Shown here: in pieces, positions 1 through 8,305 of the stretch | How positions within the stretch are numbered: position 1 is the first letter of the stretch | Layout of the letters: every line of letters starts with the position of its first letter | NCBI RefSeq assembly: GCF_024505045.1 | Contig: NZ_JANIBM010000028.1 | Span: 1-64,000 of the forward strand | Direction: 5' to 3' | From: Methylomonas aurea | GTDB taxonomy: Bacteria > Pseudomonadota > Gammaproteobacteria > Methylococcales > Methylomonadaceae | DNA length: 64,000 bases | Notes under the pieces: model-generated | What the model saw: only the letters and a program-made list of their open reading frames with translations | What the model was told of the DNA's origin: nothing | Databases searched by the model: none | Position numbers and translations under genes: made by a program

Positions 1-30
1 GCTGCCTACGGCAATCAGTAGAATATGCAT
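1..30 (-). CDS. Start of a CDS leaving the window, possibly a glycosyltransferase
   Basis: An ATG on the minus strand opens a frame whose first residues read MHILLIAVGS before the window ends. A G-rich stretch inside the end of the upstream UbiA-like gene could act as its ribosome binding site, and the two genes would be only 3 bases apart. The N-terminus resembles MGT/GT1-type glycosyltransferases, which often begin with MxILLxxxGS. Ten residues are too few to be sure. If right, it would sit in one operon with the lipid-linked sugar enzyme next to it. Confidence 0.4.
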   Translation of the reverse strand, partial: MHILLIAVGS

Positions 31-33
31 GGA

Positions 34-1473
34 TTATCCCCAATTCAGAAATCTTGCTGCCAACGTGGCAGCGATCATCGCTGCGATCGTCACTCGACTG
101 CCAAAATCGCGCACGGCAAATACTAACGGATCGTCATCCATCTCACCACGCGAAGTTTTTATCCACAAGCGAGAAAGCCAATAAGTAATGCCAACTGCCA
201 CCAACCATAACCCGTTCGGCGTCGCATATCTGGCTTGAGTCTCATTGGCGCAAATGAATAGTCCGAATACGACTACCGAACTTAGAGCCGAACCGACTCC
301 CAACGGCCACAAGACCACCAAATCCGAAACCTGATAATCCCGACCATTGGTGCGTGACCGGCCTTGCTGTTCGAGTATTAACAACTCAGAGCAACGTTTG
401 ACCAATGCCAAGCTGAAAAAAATAAAAACGGAAAAGGCCAGCAGCCAGAAGCTTACTAAGACATCGGCCGCAACTGAACCGGCAAAAATGCGCAGGCTAT
501 ACAGCAGGGATAACACCAGAACATCAATCAAGACATAGGTCTTCAGGCACCAGGTATAGCTGGTTGTGACGATCAGATACACTACCAAGATACTCATAAA
601 CGCAAGGGAAACTTTAAAAGCCAGCAACAGCCCCAACGAGAGAAATGCTGCCGCAACCACAAGACCTTGAATCAATGGCAGGCTCCCACAGGCGAACGGT
701 CGCGATTTTTTGCGCGGATGCCGCCGATCGCTTTCCAGATCCCACATATCGTTTCCCATGTAGGTTGCCGAGGCTGCCAGGGAAAACGCAAAAAAACCGC
801 AGAGGGCCATCGCTATCTTTTCATACTCCCGGAATGAAAAAGCCGTCAACAGCGGCACGAACAGTAACAAGTTTTTCAGCCACTGGTGAACCCGCATGGC
901 CCTGATCCACAGATAAAACCGGTTACCGGTTTCAAAAAACTCGCGTTCGACGCTGCAGGTTGCTCGGACTACTCTGGCAACCCGCGCCGGTGAGTTAACC
1001 AAAATCGCAGCTTGAGCTTGTTGCCAAATCGGCAAATCCGCCCCGCTGTCGCCAGCGTAGACGAATTCGGGACCAACGCTGCTCTGAATTGCCGCAAGTT
1101 TGACACGCCCTTTCAAATTGACCGATCCATCACTCCCAAGAACCATGTCGAAGAAACCCAAATGAGCCGCAACTCGCTCTGCAACGGTTTTATGAGCCGC
1201 AGTCGCCAATATAAGATGCCGGCCGGTGTTCTTCGCGGCCTGCAGATACTCCAAAAGATCATCTCGGTAGGGTAAAAGCCGCACATCTAACTCGACAGAG
1301 TTGGCAATTCTGGATTTAAAGTAGGCTCGACCTGAGAGCAACCAAAACACCATGAGAATCAAGCACAGCGGCTTCCGCTTGAGAAGCAGAATAATCGATT
1401 CAACCAGGGTATCGGTTCGAATCAGTGTCCCATCCAAATCCACTACCAACGGCGCAAGGGCTGAATTAGTCAC
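34..1473 (-). CDS. HAD hydrolase-UbiA prenyltransferase fusion
   Basis: A 479-residue two-domain protein with a GTG start. The N-terminal part is a HAD-type phosphatase: DLDGT at residues 12-16 holds the nucleophile Asp, and AGDSGADLP lies near residue 140. After residue 190 comes a polytopic UbiA-type prenyltransferase with several hydrophobic helices. Its NDMWDLESDRRHP stretch matches the Mg-binding NDxxDxxxDxxH signature, followed by KKSRPFACG. That RP-containing form resembles decaprenyl-phosphate phosphoribosyltransferase (DPPR synthase) more than quinone-type UbiA. By family it would attach phosphoribose to a polyprenyl phosphate at the membrane and dephosphorylate the product in the same polypeptide. 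The substrate is inferred, not shown. Confidence 0.8.
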   Translation of the reverse strand: MTNSALAPLVVDLDGTLIRTDTLVESIILLLKRKPLCLILMVFWLLSGRAYFKSRIANSVELDVRLLPYRDDLLEYLQAAKNTGRHLILATAAHKTVAERVAAHLGFFDMVLGSDGSVNLKGRVKLAAIQSSVGPEFVYAGDSGADLPIWQQAQAAILVNSPARVARVVRATCSVEREFFETGNRFYLWIRAMRVHQWLKNLLLFVPLLTAFSFREYEKIAMALCGFFAFSLAASATYMGNDMWDLESDRRHPRKKSRPFACGSLPLIQGLVVAAAFLSLGLLLAFKVSLAFMSILVVYLIVTTSYTWCLKTYVLIDVLVLSLLYSLRIFAGSVAADVLVSFWLLAFSVFIFFSLALVKRCSELLILEQQGRSRTNGRDYQVSDLVVLWPLGVGSALSSVVVFGLFICANETQARYATPNGLWLVAVGITYWLSRLWIKTSRGEMDDDPLVFAVRDFGSRVTIAAMIAATLAARFLNWG

Positions 1474-1767
1474 GTTAGGTTCCTGTTGCAGTTAAATGAG
1501 AGCCGGCCTTGAGCATCCCGACGGCTTGCCCGCACATGTTAACATCATCCCCGAGAGCCCCCACCGCCGCTCAATTGAATGATGCGAGCCCGGCCTGTCG
1601 ACGCGCCTTCTGGAATCAAGGCCGCATAAAATTTCCGATTGAGTCTTCTGACCACCCTGTTACTATCCGGGTTTAAGCTGAGAGGACCTGAAACCTTGCA
1701 AAACTACTTGAATGCGAGGCTCGAGGCAGATGACTTAAAACCTAAAGCAAACTCTCCGGAGGCTTTC

Positions 1768-2529
1768 ATGCATGGCTTACGAAAAACAAACATTTGGCTG
1801 GCTTTTTATCTCATAGCGGGTGCCAATTCAATACAAGCAGCCGAACTTAATCGAGCCCAAGTCGAGCAACTGCTCGCAAAGGCCGACAAGCAGCACCCGG
1901 CCGACCTGCGACGAAAGGATCTGACCGATCTGGACTTGTCCAACCTGGATTTTCGCAACGCCGACTTGTGGGGTGCGGATCTCAGACGTTCGAATTTGAA
2001 CAAATGTAATCTGCAAGGCCTGACGCTAGACCTGACAGTGATGACCCGCATCCAGCTAAATGGCGCCAATCTGGCCAATACCAGCATTTTCGGAGTCAGT
2101 CTGATGCACGCTGACCTCAGCAACGCCGATATGAGCGGTAGCCGGGTCGTGGCGATCATGGACGGCGCCAACCTGAGCAACGCCAATCTCAGCAACGTGC
2201 AGTGGGCTGCCGACATGAAAAATCAATCGATGGGTTTGATGCGCGCCAGCTTGAAGGGTGCCAACCTAAGCGGAGCCAATTTACGCAACGCCCAACTCGG
2301 CCGAGCCATGTTGAAACATGCCAAATTAATTAAAGCCAATTTGCAAGATGCCGATCTGTATTCCGCCGAAATGGATGGCGCCGATATGACCGGTGCCGAC
2401 CTAAGCAATGCCAATTTTGCCGAAGCAAAATTGCACGACGCAATTTTTACCGGCGCGATTTTGCAAGGCACCCGCTTCGACGGCGCCAAAAATCTGCCCG
2501 ACTCCGTCAAATCCGCCCAAACCAAATAA
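1768..2529 (+). CDS. Secreted pentapeptide-repeat protein
   Basis: 253 residues. The start is the ATG preceded by GGAGG five bases upstream. The frame stays open upstream to a TTG, but starting there would place 43 residues before a normal signal peptide (MHGLRKTNIWLAFYLIAGA, cleavage after SIQA). From about residue 60 to the end the protein is a run of A(D/N)LxX pentapeptides (ANLSNANLSN and similar), which fold as a right-handed quadrilateral beta-helix. No catalytic residues are expected. Periplasmic location is inferred from the signal peptide. It lies 12 bases upstream of a permease gene and may be cotranscribed with it. Its exact role is unknown. Confidence 0.85.
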   Translation: MHGLRKTNIWLAFYLIAGANSIQAAELNRAQVEQLLAKADKQHPADLRRKDLTDLDLSNLDFRNADLWGADLRRSNLNKCNLQGLTLDLTVMTRIQLNGANLANTSIFGVSLMHADLSNADMSGSRVVAIMDGANLSNANLSNVQWAADMKNQSMGLMRASLKGANLSGANLRNAQLGRAMLKHAKLIKANLQDADLYSAEMDGADMTGADLSNANFAEAKLHDAIFTGAILQGTRFDGAKNLPDSVKSAQTK

Positions 2530-2541
2530 CCGAGATCTCCC

Positions 2542-3933
2542 ATGCAAATTCCCAAGCAACTGCTGCAGCGTAAATCGGTCGACGCTTTGACCGATGTCGA
2601 GCACGGCCTGAAACAAACTCTGAACGCCAAAGACTTGACCGTTCTCGGCATCGGTGCGGTCATCGGCGCCGGTATCTTCGTGCTGACCGGCATCGCCGCG
2701 GCCAAATATGCCGGCCCGGCCATCGTCGTCTCGTTTATTTTGGCAGGTATCGCCTGCGGACTGGCGGCGATGTGTTACAGCGAATTGGCGTCGATGATCC
2801 CGGTGTCCGGCAGCGCCTACAGCTACGCCTACGCAACCATGGGCGAACTAATGGCCTGGATCATAGGCTGGGATTTAGTACTGGAATACGCACTGGCCAG
2901 CAGCACCGTAGCGATCGGCTGGGCCGGCTACTTGACTAGTTTCCTCGACGCGTTAGGCCTGCATCTACCCACTTATCTAACCACCGCTTATCTCGCCAAC
3001 CCCGAAACCGGCTTCGTCAACCTGCCCGCCGCCGCAATCATTCTGCTGCTGACCGGCTTATTGGTGCTTGGCATCCGCCAATCGGCGATCTTCAATTTCG
3101 TCATGGTACTGATCAAATCGGCGGTGATCGTGGTCTTTATCGTTGCCGGCGCCGGCCATGTCGACACGGCGAATTGGTCTAATTTCGCACCGTTCGGCTT
3201 CGGCGGCGTCTTGACCGGAGCCGGCGTGATTTTTTTCGCTTACATTGGTTTCGATGCGGTATCCACCGCGGCCCAGGAAGCGATTAATCCGCAACGCGAC
3301 GTCCCGATCGGCATCATCGGCTCGTTGGCGGTCTGCACCTTACTCTACATTTTGGTCGCCGGCGTACTGACCGGCATCATTTCCTATACCGAATTGAATG
3401 TACCGGCACCGATTGCACTGGCGGTCGATCATGTCGGCATGGGCTGGCTGTCGCCGATCATCAAAATCGCCGCCATCGCCGGCCTGACCTCGGTAATGCT
3501 GGTTCTGCTGATGGGCCAAAGCCGGATTTTCTTCTCGATGGCCAAAGACCAACTGCTGCCGCCTCTTTTCGCCCAAGTCCACCCGAAATTTCAAACCCCC
3601 CATTTATCGACCATCCTGGTTGGTGTGGCCGTATCCTTGCTGGCCGGATTCATGCCGATCGAAAAACTTGGAGAATTGGTCAGCATAGGCACCTTGTTCG
3701 CCTTCGTACTGGTCTGCGGCGGGGTCTGGATCCTACGCAACAGCCACCCGGAAATGGAACGCCATTTCAAATGCCCGGCGGTACCGTATGTGCCGATTGG
3801 CGGGATTTTGGTGTGCTTGAGCTTAATGGCGGGCCTGCCAATGGATACCTGGATCAGGTTGTTGGTTTGGCTACTGCTAGGGTTTTTGATTTATTTTGGG
3901 TATGGGGTGAAGCATAGCCAATTGCGGGAATAA
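2542..3933 (+). CDS. APC-family amino acid permease
   Basis: 463 residues with about 12 hydrophobic segments. The N-terminal cytoplasmic stretch is followed by VLGIGAVIGAGIFVLTG, the glycine-rich first helix typical of the amino acid-polyamine-organocation superfamily. The conserved FFAYIGFDAVST motif of the sixth helix lies near residue 235. The layout resembles the cationic amino acid transporter group (YfnA/CAT-like). It is an inner-membrane secondary transporter. The substrate cannot be read from sequence. The gene follows the pentapeptide-repeat gene with 12 bases between them. Confidence 0.88.
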   Translation: MQIPKQLLQRKSVDALTDVEHGLKQTLNAKDLTVLGIGAVIGAGIFVLTGIAAAKYAGPAIVVSFILAGIACGLAAMCYSELASMIPVSGSAYSYAYATMGELMAWIIGWDLVLEYALASSTVAIGWAGYLTSFLDALGLHLPTYLTTAYLANPETGFVNLPAAAIILLLTGLLVLGIRQSAIFNFVMVLIKSAVIVVFIVAGAGHVDTANWSNFAPFGFGGVLTGAGVIFFAYIGFDAVSTAAQEAINPQRDVPIGIIGSLAVCTLLYILVAGVLTGIISYTELNVPAPIALAVDHVGMGWLSPIIKIAAIAGLTSVMLVLLMGQSRIFFSMAKDQLLPPLFAQVHPKFQTPHLSTILVGVAVSLLAGFMPIEKLGELVSIGTLFAFVLVCGGVWILRNSHPEMERHFKCPAVPYVPIGGILVCLSLMAGLPMDTWIRLLVWLLLGFLIYFGYGVKHSQLRE

Positions 3934-4329
3934 AGCGGAATCGCCGGCGCTGGGTCAACGCCCTCGCGTTGCGGACGCCGTTGGCCGAGAGAGTCTAACG
4001 GCCCGACACCCATAATTTTCTGTGGAGCAAGAACGAATTCTCGCCGAGCCAGTCGCTAAAGGCAGCGAAACAGGCCGCCGATATCTAATATCGCCCGAAG
4101 CCTCGAAAACCGGCGGAGAAGCCACGTTCAATAAATTTCCAGGAGTTATTCCCAATGTCTGGCGGCATACTCCTGCCAAACGGCTGTTCGAAAAGGTCGG
4201 TTTTTGATCGGTGTCCGGTCTGCCAAGTATGGGGCAGACCAGACGCCTGCTGGAAATGATGGTGACAACCCGGCGCCGAGGAACCGGCAAGGGGGGCCGG
4301 CCGTTGGTTACGCGGAATTCATGCAGAAA
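3934..4329. other. Intergenic stretch without a convincing gene
   Basis: Between the permease and the next plausible coding sequence there are only short overlapping reading frames with no homology I recognise, no clear ribosome binding sites and no repeat I could pair. It may contain decayed sequence. Confidence 0.4.
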
Positions 4330-4482
4330 TTAGTAACGAAAATCCGGTAAAAATACCGATTTTGCCTTCCAGTTGTCGCTCCAGCGCTTGTAGGCCTCCC
4401 TGGCGGAATGGCCCGCGCCGATCGCCAGCGGGCAAGAGCAAACCCAGATATGTTTGATCAACTTCATCTTCGGTTTAGTCAT
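4330..4482 (-). CDS. Possible small protein, 50 residues
   Basis: A short minus-strand frame beginning MTKPKMKLIKHIWVC, with GGAG nine bases before the ATG. It ends in a charged and aromatic C-terminus. I recognise no family. The opposite strand carries another small frame starting at nearly the same point, and at most one may be real. Confidence 0.3.
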   Translation of the reverse strand: MTKPKMKLIKHIWVCSCPLAIGAGHSAREAYKRWSDNWKAKSVFLPDFRY

Positions 4483-4678
4483 GAGCAGATACTCCGTGTT
4501 ATTTGCAATTTGTTCGGGCGGCATTCTGGCCGCACTGTCTTACAAATTGCTTAACGAAACGGAAAAAACGCCGACCTCTGTTCCGCGCCCGCCGGTAGCC
4601 GGTTGGCGAGCACACTCGACTGAATCGCTCGCCGCATCGCGGTTTCCGGCAACGGACACGCTTGAGGCGCCGAGTTAA
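4481..4678 (+). CDS. Possible small membrane-anchored protein, 65 residues
   Basis: The frame starts MSRYSVLFAICSGGIL, giving one N-terminal hydrophobic helix (about residues 4-22), followed by a proline-rich, polar tail. No ribosome binding site is evident. Codon use looks similar to the neighbouring genes. It overlaps the start of a minus-strand frame, so the pair should be treated as alternatives. Confidence 0.3.
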   Translation: MSRYSVLFAICSGGILAALSYKLLNETEKTPTSVPRPPVAGWRAHSTESLAASRFPATDTLEAPS

Positions 4679-4751
4679 AAGTTCCCCTGGTTAAAAACTG
4701 CCTGTAAAATCCGCGGACTTCATTACCGCGATTACCCGGAGCAGCGCAATC

Positions 4752-5468
4752 ATGGGCAGAGCCTATCAAAACCGAAAAGTATCGATGGCCAAAACGGCCG
4801 ACGCCAAAACCAAGATTTACAGCAAATACGGCCGCGAAATCTACGTGGTCGCCAAGTCCGGGGGCGTCGACCCGGCCGGCAATCTGACCTTGCGCGGTTT
4901 GATCGACCGAGCTAAGAAGGACCAAGTACCGTCCCACGTCATCGAGAAGGCGCTGGACAAGGCCAAGGGCGCCGGCGGCGAGGATTTCGCCCCGGCGCGT
5001 TACGAAGGCTTCGGTCCCGGCGGCTGCATGGTCATCGTCGACTGCCTAACCGACAACCCGAACCGTACCTTTAACGACGTCCGGCTTTGCTTCACCAAAA
5101 CCAAAGCCAAGATCGGTACGCCGGGCACGGTCGGCCATATGTTCGACCACTCCGCGATTCTGGCTTTCAAGCACGACGACGAAGACGCTGTTTTGGAAGC
5201 CCTACTGAATGCCGACGTCGACATCAGCGACATGGAAAACGACAACGGCAAACTCACCGTTTTCACACCGCATTCGGATTATTTCAAGGCCAAGCAAGCC
5301 CTGTTGGACCTGCTGGGAGAGATCGACTTCGAAGCCGACGAGATTCAGTTTTTGCCGAAGGGATCGACACCGATCGGCGGAGACGACGTGGCGATGTTCG
5401 AAAAATTTCTGGATATGTTGAACGATCTGGACGACGTGCAAAACGTCTACCACGACGCCGAGTACTAA
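4752..5468 (+). CDS. YebC/PmpR-family protein, YeeN type
   Basis: 238 residues, the usual length for the family. The N-terminus [19 protein letters not shown] aligns with YeeN (MGRKWANI) rather than YebC proper (MAGHSKW), which also supports this start over the internal ATG. The signature RYEGFGPGG lies near residue 84, followed by NRT. Family members were described as DNA-binding regulators, and work on YebC points to easing translation of proline-rich stretches. Which applies to the YeeN branch is unsettled. The gene stands alone, convergent with the LOG-family gene 3 bases away. Confidence 0.88.
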   Translation: MGRAYQNRKVSMAKTADAKTKIYSKYGREIYVVAKSGGVDPAGNLTLRGLIDRAKKDQVPSHVIEKALDKAKGAGGEDFAPARYEGFGPGGCMVIVDCLTDNPNRTFNDVRLCFTKTKAKIGTPGTVGHMFDHSAILAFKHDDEDAVLEALLNADVDISDMENDNGKLTVFTPHSDYFKAKQALLDLLGEIDFEADEIQFLPKGSTPIGGDDVAMFEKFLDMLNDLDDVQNVYHDAEY

Positions 5469-5471
5469 AGT

Positions 5472-6062
5472 TCAAGTCTGGCTGCGATCAAGCCAATGCT
5501 CGCCCGCCGGCGCCCGGTAGCCGGCGTAGCGATCTAGCAAAACCGCCGGCTCGGCTTCCACCATCAACATCGCCCGCTGCTGCGGCTTGACGAATTGTTC
5601 GGCGGCGACATGGTCCAGGAATCGAATTAGCGCATCGTAATAACCGCCGATATTCAGCACGCCGCAGGGTTTGTCGTGAAAGCCGAGCTGAGCCCAGGTC
5701 CAGATTTCGAACAGTTCTTCCAGCGTGCCGATACCGCCGGGCAACGCGACAAAGCCGTCGGCCAGTTCGGCCATCCGCATTTTGCGTTCGTGCATCGACG
5801 CCGTGACGTGCAGTTCGGTCAACCCGGGATGAGCCACTTCCTTGGTCGCCAGCGCTTGCGGAATCACGCCTACCACCTGGCCGCCGAGCTGTAACACCTG
5901 GTCCGCAACAATGCCCATCACGCCGATGCCGGCGCCGCCGTAAACCAAACGCAAATCGCGCTCGACCAGGGCTTCGGCCAGTTGCCGGGCGCCGGCGGCG
6001 TAAATTTCGCTACGGCCCGGACTGGAACCGCAGTAAACGCAGATACTGCGAATGACAGCCAT
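5472..6062 (-). CDS. LOG-family nucleotide 5'-monophosphate phosphoribohydrolase
   Basis: 196 residues with a Rossmann fold (TIGR00730 family). The motif PGGIGTLEE at residues 108-116 is the LOG/lysine-decarboxylase-like signature, and the preceding HERK (91-94) is the matching conserved helix. Proteins of this family cleave the N-glycosidic bond of nucleoside 5'-monophosphates, releasing a base and ribose 5-phosphate. In plants and some bacteria the substrate is a cytokinin nucleotide. For this bacterium the substrate is not known. Older databases label such genes lysine decarboxylase, which is incorrect. Confidence 0.85.
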   Translation of the reverse strand: MAVIRSICVYCGSSPGRSEIYAAGARQLAEALVERDLRLVYGGAGIGVMGIVADQVLQLGGQVVGVIPQALATKEVAHPGLTELHVTASMHERKMRMAELADGFVALPGGIGTLEELFEIWTWAQLGFHDKPCGVLNIGGYYDALIRFLDHVAAEQFVKPQQRAMLMVEAEPAVLLDRYAGYRAPAGEHWLDRSQT

Positions 6063-6138
6063 TTTTCAAATCCCAAAATTGATTGTCCGCGCAAAAACGG
6101 GAGCAATGACCCGGGACACCTGGCCGGGCAGACGACGG

Positions 6139-6258
6139 TTAGCCACCGTCGTCGGGCTTATCGCTATCGCGGTTTTCCTTGGCCAAGACTTTGGTTGCAA
6201 AAAACAAACCGCCGACCAAGGCCAGCACCATCACCACCTCTAGCAACATTCTCATCAT
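6139..6258 (-). CDS. Small single-span membrane protein, 39 residues
   Basis: On the minus strand, AAGAGG lies eight bases before a tandem ATG. The product starts MMRMLLEVVMVLALVGGLFF, a clear single transmembrane helix, and ends in a polar tail rich in Lys, Asp and Gly. It is too short for routine gene calling. The good ribosome binding site, the helix and the charged C-terminus support it. It lies between the LOG gene and the CBS-domain gene, all on the same strand. Function unknown. Confidence 0.5.
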   Translation of the reverse strand: MMRMLLEVVMVLALVGGLFFATKVLAKENRDSDKPDDGG

Positions 6259-6363
6259 AACGGCGACCTCTTGGCTGAAGCTGACGAGACGGCACCCGGG
6301 CGGATGCCGCAGCCGAAGTTTTAGACTTCGGCCAAGCCGCTGTCAACCATTGCAGCAACAGGG

Positions 6364-6831
6364 TTATGCGCCGGCGTTACCCTGTTTCAGGTCCTTTTCC
6401 AGTTGTTCGTGCGCTCGCTCCAATTTGGCGAATACCCGCAAAATGTCGGTTGCCGAGAGAATGCCGACCAATTTGTCTTTCTCGACCACCGGCAGCGCGC
6501 CGATGCGGTGGTCGGCCATCATCGCCGCCGCGGCCGAAGCGGGGGTGTCGGGCGTCACGGTGTAGACACCGCGGTGCATTATGTGTACGACTTTTTGCGA
6601 GACCACATGCAACTGGGTGTTGTCCTTGTTGGCCTCGACGGCGTTGGAATTGCTTTTGGGGCCCAGAGCCTTATACAAATCGCGATCCGAGACGATACCG
6701 ACCAGCTTACCTTTCTCGACCACCGGCAAATGGCGGATTTTTTCGTAGTGGATCAGGAAAAACACCCGGTCGATCAAGTCGTGGGGTTCTACGGTAAATA
6801 CCTTGGTGGTCATCAATTCCGAAACTAGCAT
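6364..6831 (-). CDS. Stand-alone CBS-domain pair protein
   Basis: 155 residues made almost entirely of two CBS domains, about residues 7-60 and 83-145. Each has the characteristic DR(D)L or A(T)DI ending (VSDRDLYKA and LSATDILRV). CBS pairs form a cleft that binds adenosine nucleotides and act as energy or ligand sensors. A linker of roughly 20 residues (SNAVEANKDNT) separates the two. No enzymatic domain is attached, so it presumably works through a partner protein that cannot be identified here. Confidence 0.87.
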   Translation of the reverse strand: MLVSELMTTKVFTVEPHDLIDRVFFLIHYEKIRHLPVVEKGKLVGIVSDRDLYKALGPKSNSNAVEANKDNTQLHVVSQKVVHIMHRGVYTVTPDTPASAAAAMMADHRIGALPVVEKDKLVGILSATDILRVFAKLERAHEQLEKDLKQGNAGA

Positions 6832-7012
6832 GTCGTTCTCCGATACGGGTTCAAGCTTATAAAAATTATTGGGTTATGGCTATCAAACCGGCTCCGATAT
6901 CCCTGGCGCTCGGTTCGGTCTGAGTTTTCGCCGGGCCCCATACTCCAGGGTCACGCCGGCGAAATCTATTTCAAGGCCGAGCGGGTAATGGTCCGAGCAT
7001 CGGCGACGAAAA

Positions 7013-7585
7013 TCAAGCGCCGTTGCCGACGCCCGGCCGATACAGGGGGCCGAGCGCGTCCAAATGCGTCAGATACAGACGCATATCGAACTCCATCTGC
7101 CGATACCCGGGCTGCATATGCTCGCAAAGCTGGTAAAACGCCTTGTTGTGCTGCTTTTCGCGCAAATGGGCCAATTCGTGGACGACGACCGTGTCCAGCA
7201 CCGGCAACGGCGCGATTTTGAAAACCGATCCGATGCGGATCTCGTTTTTGGATTTCAACCGCCCGCCCTGTACCCGCGAAACCGTGCTGTGTAAGCCCAA
7301 AGCCTGATGTTCGATATCGATCTTATCGTCGTACACGATCTTGCCGAGGGGAGCGGATTGTCGCAGGAAGCGGTTTTTCAAATCCATCGCATAGGTATAA
7401 AGCGCTTTGTCGGATTTGATGTCGTGGGCCAACGGATATTTTTGCAACAGAATTGCGGTCAGGCGACCGCTATCGAGCAAGCGGCCGACTTGATCCAGCA
7501 CGTCGGCCGGATAGCCGGCCAGGTATTTCAGCGGCGGCATGCGCTGCAATCCAAAACCGTCAGCCAGCGCACCGGTCAGTCCCAT
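7013..7585 (-). CDS. YgjP-like (DUF45/M48-type) metallopeptidase
   Basis: 190 residues. The zinc-binding motif is VVHELAHLREKQHN: HELAH supplies two His ligands and the catalytic Glu, and the downstream H (HNKAFY) is the usual third ligand. The family (YgjP/SprT-like) is small, soluble and poorly characterised. The start overlaps the end of the upstream DUF5710 gene by 10 bases on the same strand, implying translational coupling. Substrates are unknown. Confidence 0.82.
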   Translation of the reverse strand: MGLTGALADGFGLQRMPPLKYLAGYPADVLDQVGRLLDSGRLTAILLQKYPLAHDIKSDKALYTYAMDLKNRFLRQSAPLGKIVYDDKIDIEHQALGLHSTVSRVQGGRLKSKNEIRIGSVFKIAPLPVLDTVVVHELAHLREKQHNKAFYQLCEHMQPGYRQMEFDMRLYLTHLDALGPLYRPGVGNGA

Positions 7586-7848
7586 GGAGGCGCGTCGCCG
7601 TCGTAAGCGACGAAGTTACTATCGGCCGGCAGGGTGATATTGGTCGGCGACACAGCGACAGTCGGTGCCGAATACGCCTTGACAGCGCCAGGCTCCGCAG
7701 GCGTCAGCCATTGGCCGAACGGCTCCGGGTCCTTGCCGGCCGGCACATACCATTTCTTGTTGGCGGCATCCCAACGCGCTCCAAGCGCTTTGGCAGCGTC
7801 CTTTTGGGCATAAGGTACGTTCAAGTAGGTTTTAGCGGCCGCTGTCAT
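7576..7848 (-). CDS. DUF5710-domain protein
   Basis: 90 residues. The N-terminal half (YLNVPYAQKDAAKALGARWD, then KKWYVPAG) is the DUF5710 motif, found alone and attached to plasmid primases, helicases and nucleases, where it probably binds nucleic acid. The second half is low-complexity and rich in Ala, Pro and Thr. It overlaps the metallopeptidase gene by 10 bases, so the two are likely made together. Confidence 0.8.
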   Translation of the reverse strand: MTAAAKTYLNVPYAQKDAAKALGARWDAANKKWYVPAGKDPEPFGQWLTPAEPGAVKAYSAPTVAVSPTNITLPADSNFVAYDGDAPPWD

Positions 7849-7998
7849 ACTGCACGCGGCGAAGTGAAAGTCTCAATCATGCCGGCATTGTAAATGATTG
7901 GCCGCACAAGCCAAACCGCCAATCGTCGGGTTGGCGCAATCCTTTCGCCCGCGACACGAACCGGTTGGTCAAAACCGAACCGCGCCGGTAACAACCGC

Positions 7999-8154
7999 TC
8001 AGTCTTTCTGATTTTTCCGGTTTATGTTGATATTGCTGGCAAAGGTGGTCGTCGCGAACAACAGCGACGAAATGATGAATTCGCCGGACAAGAAACCGAC
8101 GATTCCGGTGATGAAGGCCAAACCATTCAAAATGTCTTTTTGTACGTTAGTCAT
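7999..8154 (-). CDS. Small hydrophobic protein, 51 residues
   Basis: Minus-strand frame with TTGGAG six bases before the ATG. The product reads MTNVQKDILNGLAFITGIVG and then a second hydrophobic stretch, FIISSLLFATTTFAS, before a polar tail ending in RKNQKD. Two short hydrophobic segments broken by SGE suggest a small membrane or membrane-active peptide. It has an inverted repeat in its promoter region resembling the half-sites upstream of lexA. I recognise no family. Confidence 0.55.
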   Translation of the reverse strand: MTNVQKDILNGLAFITGIVGFLSGEFIISSLLFATTTFASNININRKNQKD

Positions 8155-8234
8155 GGTCTACTCCAAAAGTTGAACACATGGCTAGACTATAGGGACGACC
8201 TGTTTAATTAACAATAGCGCAAAAAACAGACACA

Positions 8235-8255
8235 TTGTTTTTCAATACAAAACAA
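8235..8255. promoter_or_regulatory. Inverted repeat TTGTTTT-N7-AAAACAA
   Basis: A perfect 7+7 palindrome with a 7-base spacer, 80 bases upstream of the 51-residue hydrophobic protein gene on the minus strand. The half-site matches the TTTGTTTT / AAAACAAA elements upstream of lexA. A repressor site is plausible. Whether the binding protein is LexA is inference. Confidence 0.4.
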
Positions 8256-8305
8256 ACGCGCCAATTCCGCCGCATCCCGCTCCAGCGCTGCGGTTCCGTA
8301 AGGAT

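Noticed and set aside
1639-1767. TTG start for the pentapeptide-repeat protein
   Set aside because: It would bury the signal peptide behind 43 residues, while the later ATG has a GGAGG site.
7894-8211. 105-codon plus-strand frame
   Set aside because: It lies opposite the better supported 51-residue gene and has a polar, random-looking product without a ribosome binding site.
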